Positions 46,161-54,936 of a DNA stretch of 64,000 nucleotides are shown piece by piece. Below the pieces are notes generated by a model. It did no database searches. It was not told the DNA's origin and was given only the letters and a program-made list of their open reading frames with translations. The position numbers and the translations under genes are program-made. The stretch comes from Sphingomonadales bacterium. GTDB lineage: Bacteria > Pseudomonadota > Alphaproteobacteria > Sphingomonadales > Sphingomonadaceae. The stretch covers positions 1 to 64,000 of the forward strand of contig JAGWMZ010000023.1 in NCBI GenBank assembly GCA_028871475.1, read 5' to 3'. The stretch's first letter is position 1; every line of letters begins with the position of its first letter.

Positions 46161-47414
46161 TCACGCGTCTCCGTTCTGGGCAGGCGTGATCGTCAACCGT
46201 GTCGCGGCCAGCAGCGCATCGGCCTGTGCCTCGGCCATGGCGCGATCATCGCCCCAGGCCATCACCATCCCCAGCCGGTCGGCATTGTCGAGTGGTGGGG
46301 TGACGGCATCTCCCACGCGGGCCATCATGGTAAAGCTGGCGGGCAGATTGGCGATGTCGGGCATTTCTAGCGCCGTCAGCTCTCCGGCGCAGGGCGCACC
46401 CAGCCAGCGGTTGGCGACGTGGTGGCCTTGGGGCGCCGCATCGGGCAGGCGGCCATCGCAATGCAGTGCGATGAGGTCGGCGTGCACGCTGCGGCCCAGT
46501 CCCGCGCTCAGCAGGCGGGCGATGCGGGCGCCCACCAGCCGCGGGTTGATTTCCACCAGAACCGGCCCCTGGGTGGACAGGATCATTTCGATATGCGCCG
46601 CCCCATGGTCAAAACCGATCGCGTCGAGCAGGGCGAAGGCATGGGCCTCAAGCGCGGAAAATTGCCCGATGTTGACCGAGAGGCAACCGCCGCGCATCGC
46701 AAAGGACGGCGGGGCGAACATCAGCTTCTCATTGACCGCCAGCAAGCGGTGTTGCCCCCCCGCCGACATCGTGTCGAGCCCGATGAGTTGCCCCTCGATC
46801 AGCCGCTCGACCAGCATCCGCCTGCCCGCCATGACACCCAGTCCGTAGGTGCCAGGCCCAGCGGCGACCAGCGAGGCCAGTTGGTGCAGCGTGTCGAGAT
46901 CGGCAGGGGTGCGCAGGGCAAAGACGTTTTGCGAGCCGAAACCATCGGCGGGCTTGATGAGCGCTGGCAGCCCCACGCTGGCGACAGCGGCCAGCAGTTG
47001 CCCGGCCCCTTCGGCCTCAAGGCAGGCGGGCTGCGGCAGCCCATGGCGTTCGAGGTGACGGCGTACCGCCGCCTTGTCGCGCGCCAGCCGTGCGGTGACG
47101 GGATTGAGATGACGCAGACCCAGCGCCTGCGCGATCTCGGCGCTTTCCACGATGCGCAGATCCTGCAGGCAGAGCACGGCCGCGAAAGGATCGACACGGT
47201 GCCGGGCCTGCAGGTCGGCAAGCAGCGTTTGCATGGCGAAGCCGGGCGCGGCGATGATCTCGGCCCCGGACAGGGCCTGCGCGACCTCGCTCTGGCCGCG
47301 ATAATGGTCAGGATCGGCGGTGAGGAGGCTGACCCTGTGGCCCAGTTCGCGCGCGCAGGTCAGAATGTCCGTATCGTTGCCGCCGGGCAGATCGACAATC
47401 AGCAAATGGCTCAT
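46161..47414 (-). CDS. ATP-grasp carboxylate-amine ligase
   Basis: A 417-residue ATP-grasp enzyme with a pre-grasp Rossmann-like domain (LLIVDLPGGNDTDILTCARELGHRVSLLTADP) and a grasp domain (LPALIKPADGFGSQNVFAL, HIEMILSTQGPVLVEINPRLVGARI) with Mg-ATP ligands Glu and Asn in VEINPR. It belongs to the biotin-carboxylase/L-amino-acid-ligase branch, which forms amide bonds between carboxyl and amino groups. ATG overlaps the SUMF1 gene (ATGA). In this operon it could ligate an amino acid to a peptide or small molecule. Confidence 0.85.
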   Translation of the reverse strand: MSHLLIVDLPGGNDTDILTCARELGHRVSLLTADPDHYRGQSEVAQALSGAEIIAAPGFAMQTLLADLQARHRVDPFAAVLCLQDLRIVESAEIAQALGLRHLNPVTARLARDKAAVRRHLERHGLPQPACLEAEGAGQLLAAVASVGLPALIKPADGFGSQNVFALRTPADLDTLHQLASLVAAGPGTYGLGVMAGRRMLVERLIEGQLIGLDTMSAGGQHRLLAVNEKLMFAPPSFAMRGGCLSVNIGQFSALEAHAFALLDAIGFDHGAAHIEMILSTQGPVLVEINPRLVGARIARLLSAGLGRSVHADLIALHCDGRLPDAAPQGHHVANRWLGAPCAGELTALEMPDIANLPASFTMMARVGDAVTPPLDNADRLGMVMAWGDDRAMAEAQADALLAATRLTITPAQNGDA

Positions 47415-48433
47415 CGCGGCGTTTCCGCCAGACGAAAGCCCATGGCATAGGTGGCCGATCGCGGATTGTGGCCATGGCGGCGGCGCGTGCGGGCAAGGTC
47501 GGCAAAGCGGCTGAAGGCGCCGCCGCGCGCAATACGGTAGCTGCCATGTAGTGCGACCAGATCGTCGCGGACCTCGGCCCCGCCCGGATAGGCGCCATAG
47601 GCATCGGTGACATATTCCTCGACATTGCCGCCCATGTCGCACAGCCCAAACGGGGACTCGCCGCCGATGAAGGCCCCGACCGGCGACGTATCGAAAAGGC
47701 CGCATTCGGCGGTGTTGGCCTTGGCCGGATCGAAAGTCTCGCCCCAGGGAAATTCACGGCCCTGCGGGCCGGCTGCGGCATATTCCCATTCGGCCTCGCT
47801 GGGCAGGCGCATGCAGCGCCCGCTGCGCGTCGACAGCCAATCGCAATAGGCCTGCGCCGCGCGGGCCGAAACCGTGTGTACCGGATGATTGGCGCGTTCG
47901 GCGGGATAGCGGCGAAAGGCCCAGCTTGTCGGGATTTCCTCATCGCCCGTTTCCAGCAGAAACAGGCGGTATTCGCTGTTGGTAACAGGGTAACGCGCCA
48001 GCCGATACGGAGCCAGTTCAAGGTTGTGGCGCGGCACTTCCTTCTCGATCCAGTCGCGCGAAAGGCCAAGGCGGGCATGGCGCTCCAGCACGGCCTCGAC
48101 CTTATCGGCCGGTAGGCCCATGCTGACCTGGCCGCCTGCAATCTCGATCATCTCCGGGTTGAGTGGGTCGATGCGCGGGTCGCCGTCCAGCGCCAGCAGA
48201 TTGCCCGCCGCGATCCGCATGCCAAGCTCCGCATGGCCGTCCTGCAGCAGGGTCAGCAGCATGGGGGCCGATTGTCGGCGCAAGTGCGATGTTGCGCGTG
48301 CCACCTCCAGTTGCAGGGCGGTTTCGACAAAATGCAACGGCAGGCCGAGGCGTTCGCGGTCGGTCATGCCCGCCTTGCCGGTGCAATCCCATCCCGCGAA
48401 GCTGGGCAGATGCCAGCGCTGCGCGGCGTTCAT
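47411..48433 (-). CDS. SUMF1/EgtB-type protein without formylglycine-enzyme cysteines
   Basis: A 340-residue protein: N-terminal helical part (about 1-110) and a SUMF1 fold (about 115-340) with YPVTNSEYRLFLLE, RLPSEAEWEYAAAG, FPWGE, PFGLCDMGGNVEEYV, RIARGGAF and the end MGFRLAE. The cysteine pair near the end of true formylglycine-generating enzymes is absent (LARTRRRHGHNPRS), so the reaction is different, perhaps an oxygen-dependent mononuclear iron reaction. ATG 48433 overlaps the FMN-reductase gene in ATGA. Confidence 0.85.
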   Translation of the reverse strand: MNAAQRWHLPSFAGWDCTGKAGMTDRERLGLPLHFVETALQLEVARATSHLRRQSAPMLLTLLQDGHAELGMRIAAGNLLALDGDPRIDPLNPEMIEIAGGQVSMGLPADKVEAVLERHARLGLSRDWIEKEVPRHNLELAPYRLARYPVTNSEYRLFLLETGDEEIPTSWAFRRYPAERANHPVHTVSARAAQAYCDWLSTRSGRCMRLPSEAEWEYAAAGPQGREFPWGETFDPAKANTAECGLFDTSPVGAFIGGESPFGLCDMGGNVEEYVTDAYGAYPGGAEVRDDLVALHGSYRIARGGAFSRFADLARTRRRHGHNPRSATYAMGFRLAETPR

Positions 48434-49014
48434 GCCGCGTGCCTTTCGCCAGCGCGCGCGGCAAAGGCGCAGAAGCGCGCCACACAGGCGCCCCATCCTA
48501 TATCCGCAAGCGGCGGCGCGAGGCGGCCCGCATTGTCCCAGGCCTGCGCCGCATGGGGCAGGGTGATGGCCTCGCCAAAGGGCACCGCGCCCACATAGGC
48601 CAGCAGGCCGCGCAAGGGCACCAGCCCCAAGGCGCCGCCGCTCCATCCCGGCGTGGCGCTGCACAGCAGCACGGGCTTGTCGAGGAAGGCATTGACGGCC
48701 GCCGGATCGAGCCAGGGCAGGCGCGATATCCAGTCGATAAGGTTCTTGAGAAAGGGCGTCATCATCCCGTTATATTCCGGGCTGGCGATGATGAAGGCCT
48801 GAGCCCGGACGAAACGCTGATGCAGATCGCGCAGATGGCGCTGCAACGCCGGGTCCTGCTCAAGGGCGGCATCGAAGAGCGGCAGGCGGATCTCGCCTGG
48901 CATGACGCGGTCGATGCCATGGCCGGGCGGGATATGCCGGGCGAGTTCGTCGAGCAGACGGGCATTGAGCGAGCCGGCACGCTGGCTGCCGCACAGGAGC
49001 AGGAAGCCGCTCAT
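48430..49014 (-). CDS. NADPH-dependent FMN reductase family flavoprotein
   Basis: A 194-residue flavodoxin-fold reductase: phosphate-binding GSQRAGSLNARLLDELA, the SPEYNGMMTPFLKNLIDWISR signature that contacts FMN, and PGWSGGALG. Could supply electrons to the SUMF1 or HDO enzymes. The ATG overlaps the WD40 gene stop in ATGA. Confidence 0.88.
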   Translation of the reverse strand: MSGFLLLCGSQRAGSLNARLLDELARHIPPGHGIDRVMPGEIRLPLFDAALEQDPALQRHLRDLHQRFVRAQAFIIASPEYNGMMTPFLKNLIDWISRLPWLDPAAVNAFLDKPVLLCSATPGWSGGALGLVPLRGLLAYVGAVPFGEAITLPHAAQAWDNAGRLAPPLADIGWGACVARFCAFAARAGERHAA

Positions 49015-50756
49015 GCCGCTTGCCTGCCAAGCGAGAGACCCAGCGCCCAAGCAGCTTCGGACAGGGCCATATCGGGCAGGGCTACGGAATGGACCGTGCC
49101 GTCATAGCTGGCTGCGGCAAAGCCGGCCCCGGCCTGATGCCAGCACAGCGCCGCAATGCCCGCCTTGCTGATCCGGCGGCACTGGACAAAGCGCGAGGAC
49201 GCGCGGTCGAACAGGGCCACCGTCCCGCCGTAGCTGCCCGAAGCCAGCCAGCGCCCGCATGGGCTGGAGGCCAGTGATTTGACCGAGTTGGGATGCGGCG
49301 TGGCAAAGGCGGTTTCGCCATCGGGCAGCCAGAGGCGCAGCATGCGATCGCGCCCGACCGTGGCAAAACCTGCCGGACCGCTGTCGCCCTCGGCCAGCAC
49401 GCAGGCGGCATTGGCAATGCGCGTATGGGCACGCGGGATGCGGCGGCGCTCGGCAAGATCCTCCAGCCCATGCCAGGCAAGCGCGGTGTTGGCGCAGACC
49501 GACATGAGTTCGCCGTGCCCGGCTACCAGGCTTTTCACCGCATTGGCATGGGCGGCCAGTGTTTCGATCAGGTTTACGTCACGCCCGGTCGAGAAGATCA
49601 GGATCTCGCCCGTATAGGTGCCGATGGCGAGATGCGGCTGCCCGGCCCGCATGAAGCCCGCACCGCAATTGAGCGGAGAGGTGTGGCGATGCATCAGAGC
49701 CCCGCTCTGTGCGTCATAGAGTTCGCCCAGATGGCCGCCGGTGAACAGGCGGTTGCCGCTTGCGGCGATGAAATTGCACAGGCTGTTCATGGTGGCGTCG
49801 GGGGCGCCATCGATGCGCAGGCATCCGGCGTCGCCAATGGTGGCCAGACCGTGCGGGGTCTCGGCGATCGCGTTGATCGCCTCGCCGGCTGCCACGCCGG
49901 CCATGTCCCATGCCGATGTCACCGGATCGAAGCTGGCCCATGTGCCGCCAAAAGTGCCCACCGCGATGGTGCCATCGGCGCAGACGGCGGCGGCGCGCGC
50001 CCAGATCTGGGCAGGCATGGTTTCGCGGGCGATCTCGCCGGGCAGGTCGCCCGTGGCCAGATCCCATACGGCCAGCGCCCGGTCATAGCCCAGCGTCACC
50101 AGCCGGTCGCCCGATTTTGACAGCACCAGCTTCTTGATGCCGGCGGCGTGGGCGGGCACGAAATGCGTGCCGCTCGCATCCAGAACCACGATGCGGCCGG
50201 CATCATCGCCCGCCACAATGCGTCCATCCGCGGCGATCTCCACGCAGTCGCTGCGCACGCCAAGGTCGGTGACGCGCAGGCAAGCGCCCGAGATGGCATC
50301 CCATTCCCGCAGCGTGCCATCGACGCTGGAGGTCACGAACCGGCAGCTGTCGATCCAGGCCAGCGAGAGGATATTGCCCGAATGTCCCGGCATGGCGTGG
50401 CGCATGGCACCCGTGGCATCATAGACGCGCACGATACGGTCCAGTGCGCAGGTCGCCACCAGCTGGTCGTTGGGGGAGAAGCGCGCCATGTCCACATCAT
50501 CGCCATGGCCGGCCAGCACCGCGGTCAGGCGCAGATCGGGCAGCGACCAGATGCGGGCCGTATAGTCGCTGCTGGCGCTGACCAGCTGGCGGCCATCGTG
50601 GCTGAAGGCGCAGGCATTGACGAGATGGTCGTGATTGGCGCGGGCCAAAGCCTGGCGCGTGGCACTGTCCCAGAGGATGAGGCGGTTATCGTAGCCGGCG
50701 CTGGCCACCCATGGGCCATAGGCCGCCACACCCGCGATCGGGCCGACGTGATGCAT
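49011..50756 (-). CDS. WD40-repeat protein (double propeller)
   Basis: A 581-residue protein made of WD40-like repeats from about residue 5 to 560 (examples: WVASAGYDNRLILWD, QLVSASSDYTARIWSL, RFVTSSVDGTLREWD, RLVTLGYDRALAVWD, GFATVGRDRMLRLW, WLASGSYGGTVALFD). Two seven-bladed propellers would fit the length. No signal peptide. It is the first enzyme-size gene after the small peptide, with AGGAAC upstream of ATG 50756. Likely a scaffold for a multienzyme complex; no catalytic motif seen. Confidence 0.82.
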   Translation of the reverse strand: MHHVGPIAGVAAYGPWVASAGYDNRLILWDSATRQALARANHDHLVNACAFSHDGRQLVSASSDYTARIWSLPDLRLTAVLAGHGDDVDMARFSPNDQLVATCALDRIVRVYDATGAMRHAMPGHSGNILSLAWIDSCRFVTSSVDGTLREWDAISGACLRVTDLGVRSDCVEIAADGRIVAGDDAGRIVVLDASGTHFVPAHAAGIKKLVLSKSGDRLVTLGYDRALAVWDLATGDLPGEIARETMPAQIWARAAAVCADGTIAVGTFGGTWASFDPVTSAWDMAGVAAGEAINAIAETPHGLATIGDAGCLRIDGAPDATMNSLCNFIAASGNRLFTGGHLGELYDAQSGALMHRHTSPLNCGAGFMRAGQPHLAIGTYTGEILIFSTGRDVNLIETLAAHANAVKSLVAGHGELMSVCANTALAWHGLEDLAERRRIPRAHTRIANAACVLAEGDSGPAGFATVGRDRMLRLWLPDGETAFATPHPNSVKSLASSPCGRWLASGSYGGTVALFDRASSRFVQCRRISKAGIAALCWHQAGAGFAAASYDGTVHSVALPDMALSEAAWALGLSLGRQAA

Positions 50757-50915
50757 GATGTTCGTTCCTGTGCGAGACCGAATGAGGTTTGCGCCGGGAC
50801 AGAGGGCAGGCACGGCAGGGCTAGGCGATCATGGTCAACGCATTGCTGTGCGCTGGATCAGTAGAACTACCAATGTAACTGCGGAAGAATGCCGCCCGGC
50901 CATGGCGATGTCTGC

Positions 50916-50948
50916 AAAAAGGGAACGGCCGGGCTTGTGACCCGGCCG
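50916..50948 (-). terminator. Hairpin with T-run between small peptide and WD40 gene
   Basis: On the minus strand: CGGCCGGG, seven-base loop, CCCGGCCG (stem 50926-50933 with 50941-50948), then TTCCC and five T (50916-50920). It follows the peptide stop by a few bases and would terminate or attenuate transcription before the WD40 gene, giving more peptide than enzyme transcript. Confidence 0.75.
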
Positions 50949-50953
50949 CTGCC

Positions 50954-51151
50954 TCATGCCATCGTGCTGAACGTGCTGCCGGTGGCAAGCGCGCTCATGG
51001 CACTCGAGATCTGCGCATCCTGGCCCGACTGGACCGCAGCACTGACCTGCGCTGCCTGCGGGGCGCTGGGCGCCGTCGCAGTGCTCTGCTGTGCCTGCCA
51101 GGCTGCCATTGCGGCGCTGGAACCGCCGCTTCCCCCTACTCGCATTCCCAT
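50954..51151 (-). CDS. Small Ala/Gln/Ser/Gly-rich peptide, possible RiPP precursor
   Basis: A 65-residue peptide starting MGMRVGGSGGSSAAMAAWQ with AGGAGA six bases upstream. No cysteine; Ala, Ser, Gln and Thr dominate, with a glycine-rich start and an end of ALATGSTFSTMA. It has no signal peptide. It leads the long minus-strand operon, has its own promoter region and is followed by a terminator-like hairpin, the usual layout of a precursor peptide gene. No known precursor class matched; it could instead be an ordinary small structural protein. Confidence 0.6.
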   Translation of the reverse strand: MGMRVGGSGGSSAAMAAWQAQQSTATAPSAPQAAQVSAAVQSGQDAQISSAMSALATGSTFSTMA

Positions 51152-51834
51152 GGAACTTCTCCTGTCTCATATTGGCATCGCACGAGAGCAAGGACGGTGG
51201 AAAACGAATGCATTTAAGAGATGGAAGAAGATAAAATGTTCAAAAATAGACGTTTGTTGCCAATTGTACACGGAAACGACGCCCATCGGGGGGTAGCCGA
51301 TGAGCGTCGCCCGGATTCCTGCCCTCCTCACGCAAGTGTGCGATAGGCTGGCGTAAAGGATCGAGGATCCGGAACCTTTGGTTGTTGGCATCTCCATGAC
51401 GCCACGCCGCCGGGATCACCGCAGTAGGGACTTGAAAAATTTTCGCCGCCTCAAGCGAAGTGACGCAATGGCCAAGCGAAGGGTTGCATGTCAGTCAAGC
51501 GCGAAGGGCTTGTTGATCATGGCACGGGCGACGGCGGGCCTGCGTTAATGCGGTGGTGACAGGTTCCGTCAGCGACCAACTGTTGCAAAAATAGACCATG
51601 GGCACTGAAAAACACATGCTGGCCAATTCAGGACCGACACCACAAATCCTTTCACGCCAGAGCCTTGATACTGACGGCTGTATTCTGGCCAGATTGCGCC
51701 TCGAACGCCGATTTACCTGACTTTTACCATAATGCCCTACCGCGGCCGCAAGCGACAGACGATGGCTCCGTCAGGTGTCTGACACTCACCGGCACGCCGT
51801 GCCCTGGGTGGCCTCGTCCAGACAGGGGTTTTCC
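51152..51834. other. Divergent promoter region with a hairpin
   Basis: Lies between the peptide gene (minus) and the large TonB receptor (plus). It contains an interrupted hairpin at 51277-51309 (CGACGC and ATCGG pairing with CCGAT and GCGTCG), and AT-rich stretches near 51225-51262 that could hold the peptide promoter. No gene is seen. The start of the receptor was placed at 51835 and not the in-frame 51775 ATG. Confidence 0.5.
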
Positions 51835-54800
51835 ATGCAGGTTTTTCATAGCAAGCCACTCAAGGCAGGCGTTGCGCCGCTGGCTCTGGCAGCCACCTTA
51901 TGGGCGGGCGGTGCGCTGGCGCAGGACGCTGGACCCGTGAAGGAACGGCCGCCTTCTGCCGAAACGCAGGCCCCCCAGCCCATCGTGGTGACAGGCTCGA
52001 TCCTGCGCCGCCTTGACCTTGAAACGCCCGCCCCGGTCACCACCCTGCCCTTTGCCGAGTTGCAGGATCGCGGTGTCAACACAGTGGCGCAGGGCTTGCA
52101 GTCGCTGGCCGCGAACGGCTCGGCCACGCTGAATGAGGGGTGGAACAATGGCGGTTCGGCCACGCCGGGCGCCAATGCCATCTCGCTGCGCGGACTGACG
52201 GTGCAGGACACGCTGACGCTGTTCAATGGCCTGCGCATGGCCTTTTATCCCAAGGCGGACGATGCGCATCGCAACTTCGTCGACCTTGGCACGATCCCTG
52301 ACGTGGTGGTCGACCGTGTGGAGGTGCTCAAGGATTCAGCGTCCTCCACCTATGGGTCCGACGCGGTGGCGGGCGTGGTCAACATCATCATGAAAAAGGA
52401 GGTGAAGGGGCTGCACCTCGATGTCTCCAGCGGTATTTCCTCGCGCAATGATGGCGCTGAAAAGGCGGTGGACTTCACCGCGGGCTTCGGCGACCTGCGC
52501 GAAAAGGGCTACAACATCTATGTCGCCGCCACCTATCGCAAGAAAGACGCGATCATGGCTGGCAACCGGGACTATCCGTTCAACTCGGGCGATACATCGG
52601 GCATTTGCGACAGCGCTGGCCATTGCCTCGCGCAGAACGCGGGCGGACTGCAATTCGGCGTCAGTTCGAACAATCAGCTCAATGTCGGCACCACGCTGGC
52701 ACCGCTGACGGCCATTGCGCTGGTCAACCCCGTCACTGGCGCGGTGCTGCGCGGGGGGACCTATTCGCTGGTGAACCCGGGCGGCTGCGCCGCCTTCGGC
52801 CTGCCCACGGTGACGCTGACCCCGCAGCAGACCTTGGGCAGCTTCAACACCACCCAGTGCCAGCAGGATCTGCGCAAGCAATATCGCACCGTCCGCCCGC
52901 AGACCGAGCGTTATGGCTTTGTGACCCATGGCGTGGCCGAAGTGGGCGACCGGGCGGAGCTGACCGCCGATGTCGAATATACCCATGACCAGACCTTCAT
53001 TCAGGGCAGCCCGCAGGCCTATCAGGGCGCCACATCAGCCTCCAGCGACCCCGGCGATCCACGCGCCTTGAGCTTCCTCACCCTGCCTGCCTATGTCTGC
53101 GCCGGGGGTGTGGGCACGATCAAGGGGCAGGGCGTGGTCAGCACCGGCTGCAGTGCCGCCAATGGCACGCTCAACCCCAACAACCCCTATGCGGCGGGCG
53201 GTTACAGCGCCATTTTGCGCGGCCTCTATGACCGGCCGGTGCAGACCACGGTCAACACTGGCGAATTGCGCGGCGCGCTCAGCCTGCACGGCACCTTCGG
53301 CAGCGACAATGCGTGGGATTACCAGCTCGACCTCACCGGATCGCACATCCACATGGGGCTGCTCTACCAGAACTATCTGATCCCCCAGCGCATCGCTGAT
53401 GTGGCGGCCAATGGCAGCTACAATTTCGTCAGCCCCTGGCTCAATTCCGATGCCGTGCGCGACTATATCGCCCCGCAGCGCTACAATGTTTCCACCTCGG
53501 ACCTCTATCAGGCGCAGGGCACGCTGCAGCGAAAGCTGTTTGCCCTGCCGGGTGGTATGGCGCAGCTGGCGGCGGGCGCCTCCTGGCGGCATGAGGCGAT
53601 CAACGATCCTTCGGCCAACCCGGCCAATCCGACGAACCCCTATAGCCGCTATTACGGCATCAGTGCGGTGAGCGCCGTGGGCAGCCGCGATGTCGCCTCG
53701 GGTTTCTTCGCGCTCAGCCTGCCGCTGGTGAAGGGGCTCGAACTGGGCGCCTCGGGCCGTTATGACAGCTATTCCTCAGGCCAGTCGAACTTCTCGCCCA
53801 AGGTGGAGGCGAAATATGCCCCAATCCATGCGCTGGCCTTCCGGGGCACCTGGTCCAAGGGCTTTCGCGTACCATCCTTCAACGAGGCGGGCGGCAATCC
53901 GGCAACCTCGATCGTCGCCAGCGTGGTCAATTGCGCCACCTATGCCGCCTTCTGTGCCAGCCATCCGGGCTCCAGCTATGCCACGGGTGTCTTTGGGCTG
54001 GCCCGCACGCAATATGCCAACCCCAACCTTGCGCCCGAACATTCGACAAGCTGGACGCTGGGCACCGTTTTCCAACCCGATCGCCATTTTTCCCTGACGC
54101 TGGACTATTACAAGATCAGCGTGAAGGACGTAATCGGCGGCATTTCCGCCGCCGCGCAGACCGCCGCGCTCGACGCCTATCTGCGCAATGGCACCACCAC
54201 CGGCGCGGTGCCCGGCGTGACCGTGGTGCCCGGCGTTGCCGATCCCCTCAACCCCACGGCGCGGCCCTTGCCCAGCGCCATCCAGTTCCAGTTTGCCAAT
54301 CAGGGCAGGCAGGTGGTGGAAGGGATCGACCTTGGCGCCCGCGCCCGCTTCGCGGCGGGCGGAGTGAACTTCGCCACAGATTTCGACGGCAGCTATCTCA
54401 TCCGCTATGAACTGACCACCTCGACCGGCGCGATCCAGCGCTATGACGGCACGCTCAGCCCTTGCGACTATGCTTCCTGCTCAGGCTCGCCCAAATGGCG
54501 CTTCACCTGGGCCAATACGGTCAGCCGGGGCAAGGTTTCGCTGACGGCGACGACCTATTTCACCTCGGGCTATGATCTGGCCGAGGTGGATTATGGCGAT
54601 GTGGCGGGCACCTGCACGCCCGGTTCCACCACCACGGGCATCCTTTACTATGCCGGCACCACGACACCGGTGGCCTGCCGCGCCAAGGCGACATGGAACC
54701 TTGATCTCGCAAGCCAGGTGAAGGTCAACCGCAACTTCACCCTTTATGCCCACATCCTCAACGTGCTCGACATCAAGCCCGTCTTCGATCCCTCCTCGGC

Positions 54801-54900
54801 GGGCGGCGTGGCGGCGGGCGCGGGCAATTACAATCCGGCCTGGGACATGGCCAACATCATTGGCCGCTATTTCCGGGTCGGTGCCAAGCTGGACTTCTGA
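51835..54900 (+). CDS. Large TonB-dependent receptor
   Basis: A 1021-residue outer-membrane receptor. Signal peptide (to ALAQ), TonB-box-like QPIVVTGSIL, plug domain (about 45-190, DVVVDRVEVLKDSASSTYGSDAVAGVVNIIMKK) and a barrel ending in RVGAKLDF, with the terminal aromatic Phe. No STN domain. It belongs to the large substrate-import receptors of sphingomonads. The signal peptide begins at ATG 51835. Divergent from the peptide operon and convergent with the LysR gene; substrate could be an aromatic compound or the peptide product. Confidence 0.88.
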   Translation: MQVFHSKPLKAGVAPLALAATLWAGGALAQDAGPVKERPPSAETQAPQPIVVTGSILRRLDLETPAPVTTLPFAELQDRGVNTVAQGLQSLAANGSATLNEGWNNGGSATPGANAISLRGLTVQDTLTLFNGLRMAFYPKADDAHRNFVDLGTIPDVVVDRVEVLKDSASSTYGSDAVAGVVNIIMKKEVKGLHLDVSSGISSRNDGAEKAVDFTAGFGDLREKGYNIYVAATYRKKDAIMAGNRDYPFNSGDTSGICDSAGHCLAQNAGGLQFGVSSNNQLNVGTTLAPLTAIALVNPVTGAVLRGGTYSLVNPGGCAAFGLPTVTLTPQQTLGSFNTTQCQQDLRKQYRTVRPQTERYGFVTHGVAEVGDRAELTADVEYTHDQTFIQGSPQAYQGATSASSDPGDPRALSFLTLPAYVCAGGVGTIKGQGVVSTGCSAANGTLNPNNPYAAGGYSAILRGLYDRPVQTTVNTGELRGALSLHGTFGSDNAWDYQLDLTGSHIHMGLLYQNYLIPQRIADVAANGSYNFVSPWLNSDAVRDYIAPQRYNVSTSDLYQAQGTLQRKLFALPGGMAQLAAGASWRHEAINDPSANPANPTNPYSRYYGISAVSAVGSRDVASGFFALSLPLVKGLELGASGRYDSYSSGQSNFSPKVEAKYAPIHALAFRGTWSKGFRVPSFNEAGGNPATSIVASVVNCATYAAFCASHPGSSYATGVFGLARTQYANPNLAPEHSTSWTLGTVFQPDRHFSLTLDYYKISVKDVIGGISAAAQTAALDAYLRNGTTTGAVPGVTVVPGVADPLNPTARPLPSAIQFQFANQGRQVVEGIDLGARARFAAGGVNFATDFDGSYLIRYELTTSTGAIQRYDGTLSPCDYASCSGSPKWRFTWANTVSRGKVSLTATTYFTSGYDLAEVDYGDVAGTCTPGSTTTGILYYAGTTTPVACRAKATWNLDLASQVKVNRNFTLYAHILNVLDIKPVFDPSSAGGVAAGAGNYNPAWDMANIIGRYFRVGAKLDF

Positions 54901-54907
54901 TCGCGAA

Positions 54908-54929
54908 GGATGGCCCTGCGGGGCCATCC
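54908..54929. terminator. Hairpin between TonB receptor and LysR gene
   Basis: Perfect nine-base-pair stem GGATGGCCC / GGGCCATCC with a TGCG loop, located between the converging ends. No long T-run; probably works for both strands. Confidence 0.6.
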
Positions 54930-54936
54930 CTTGCTG

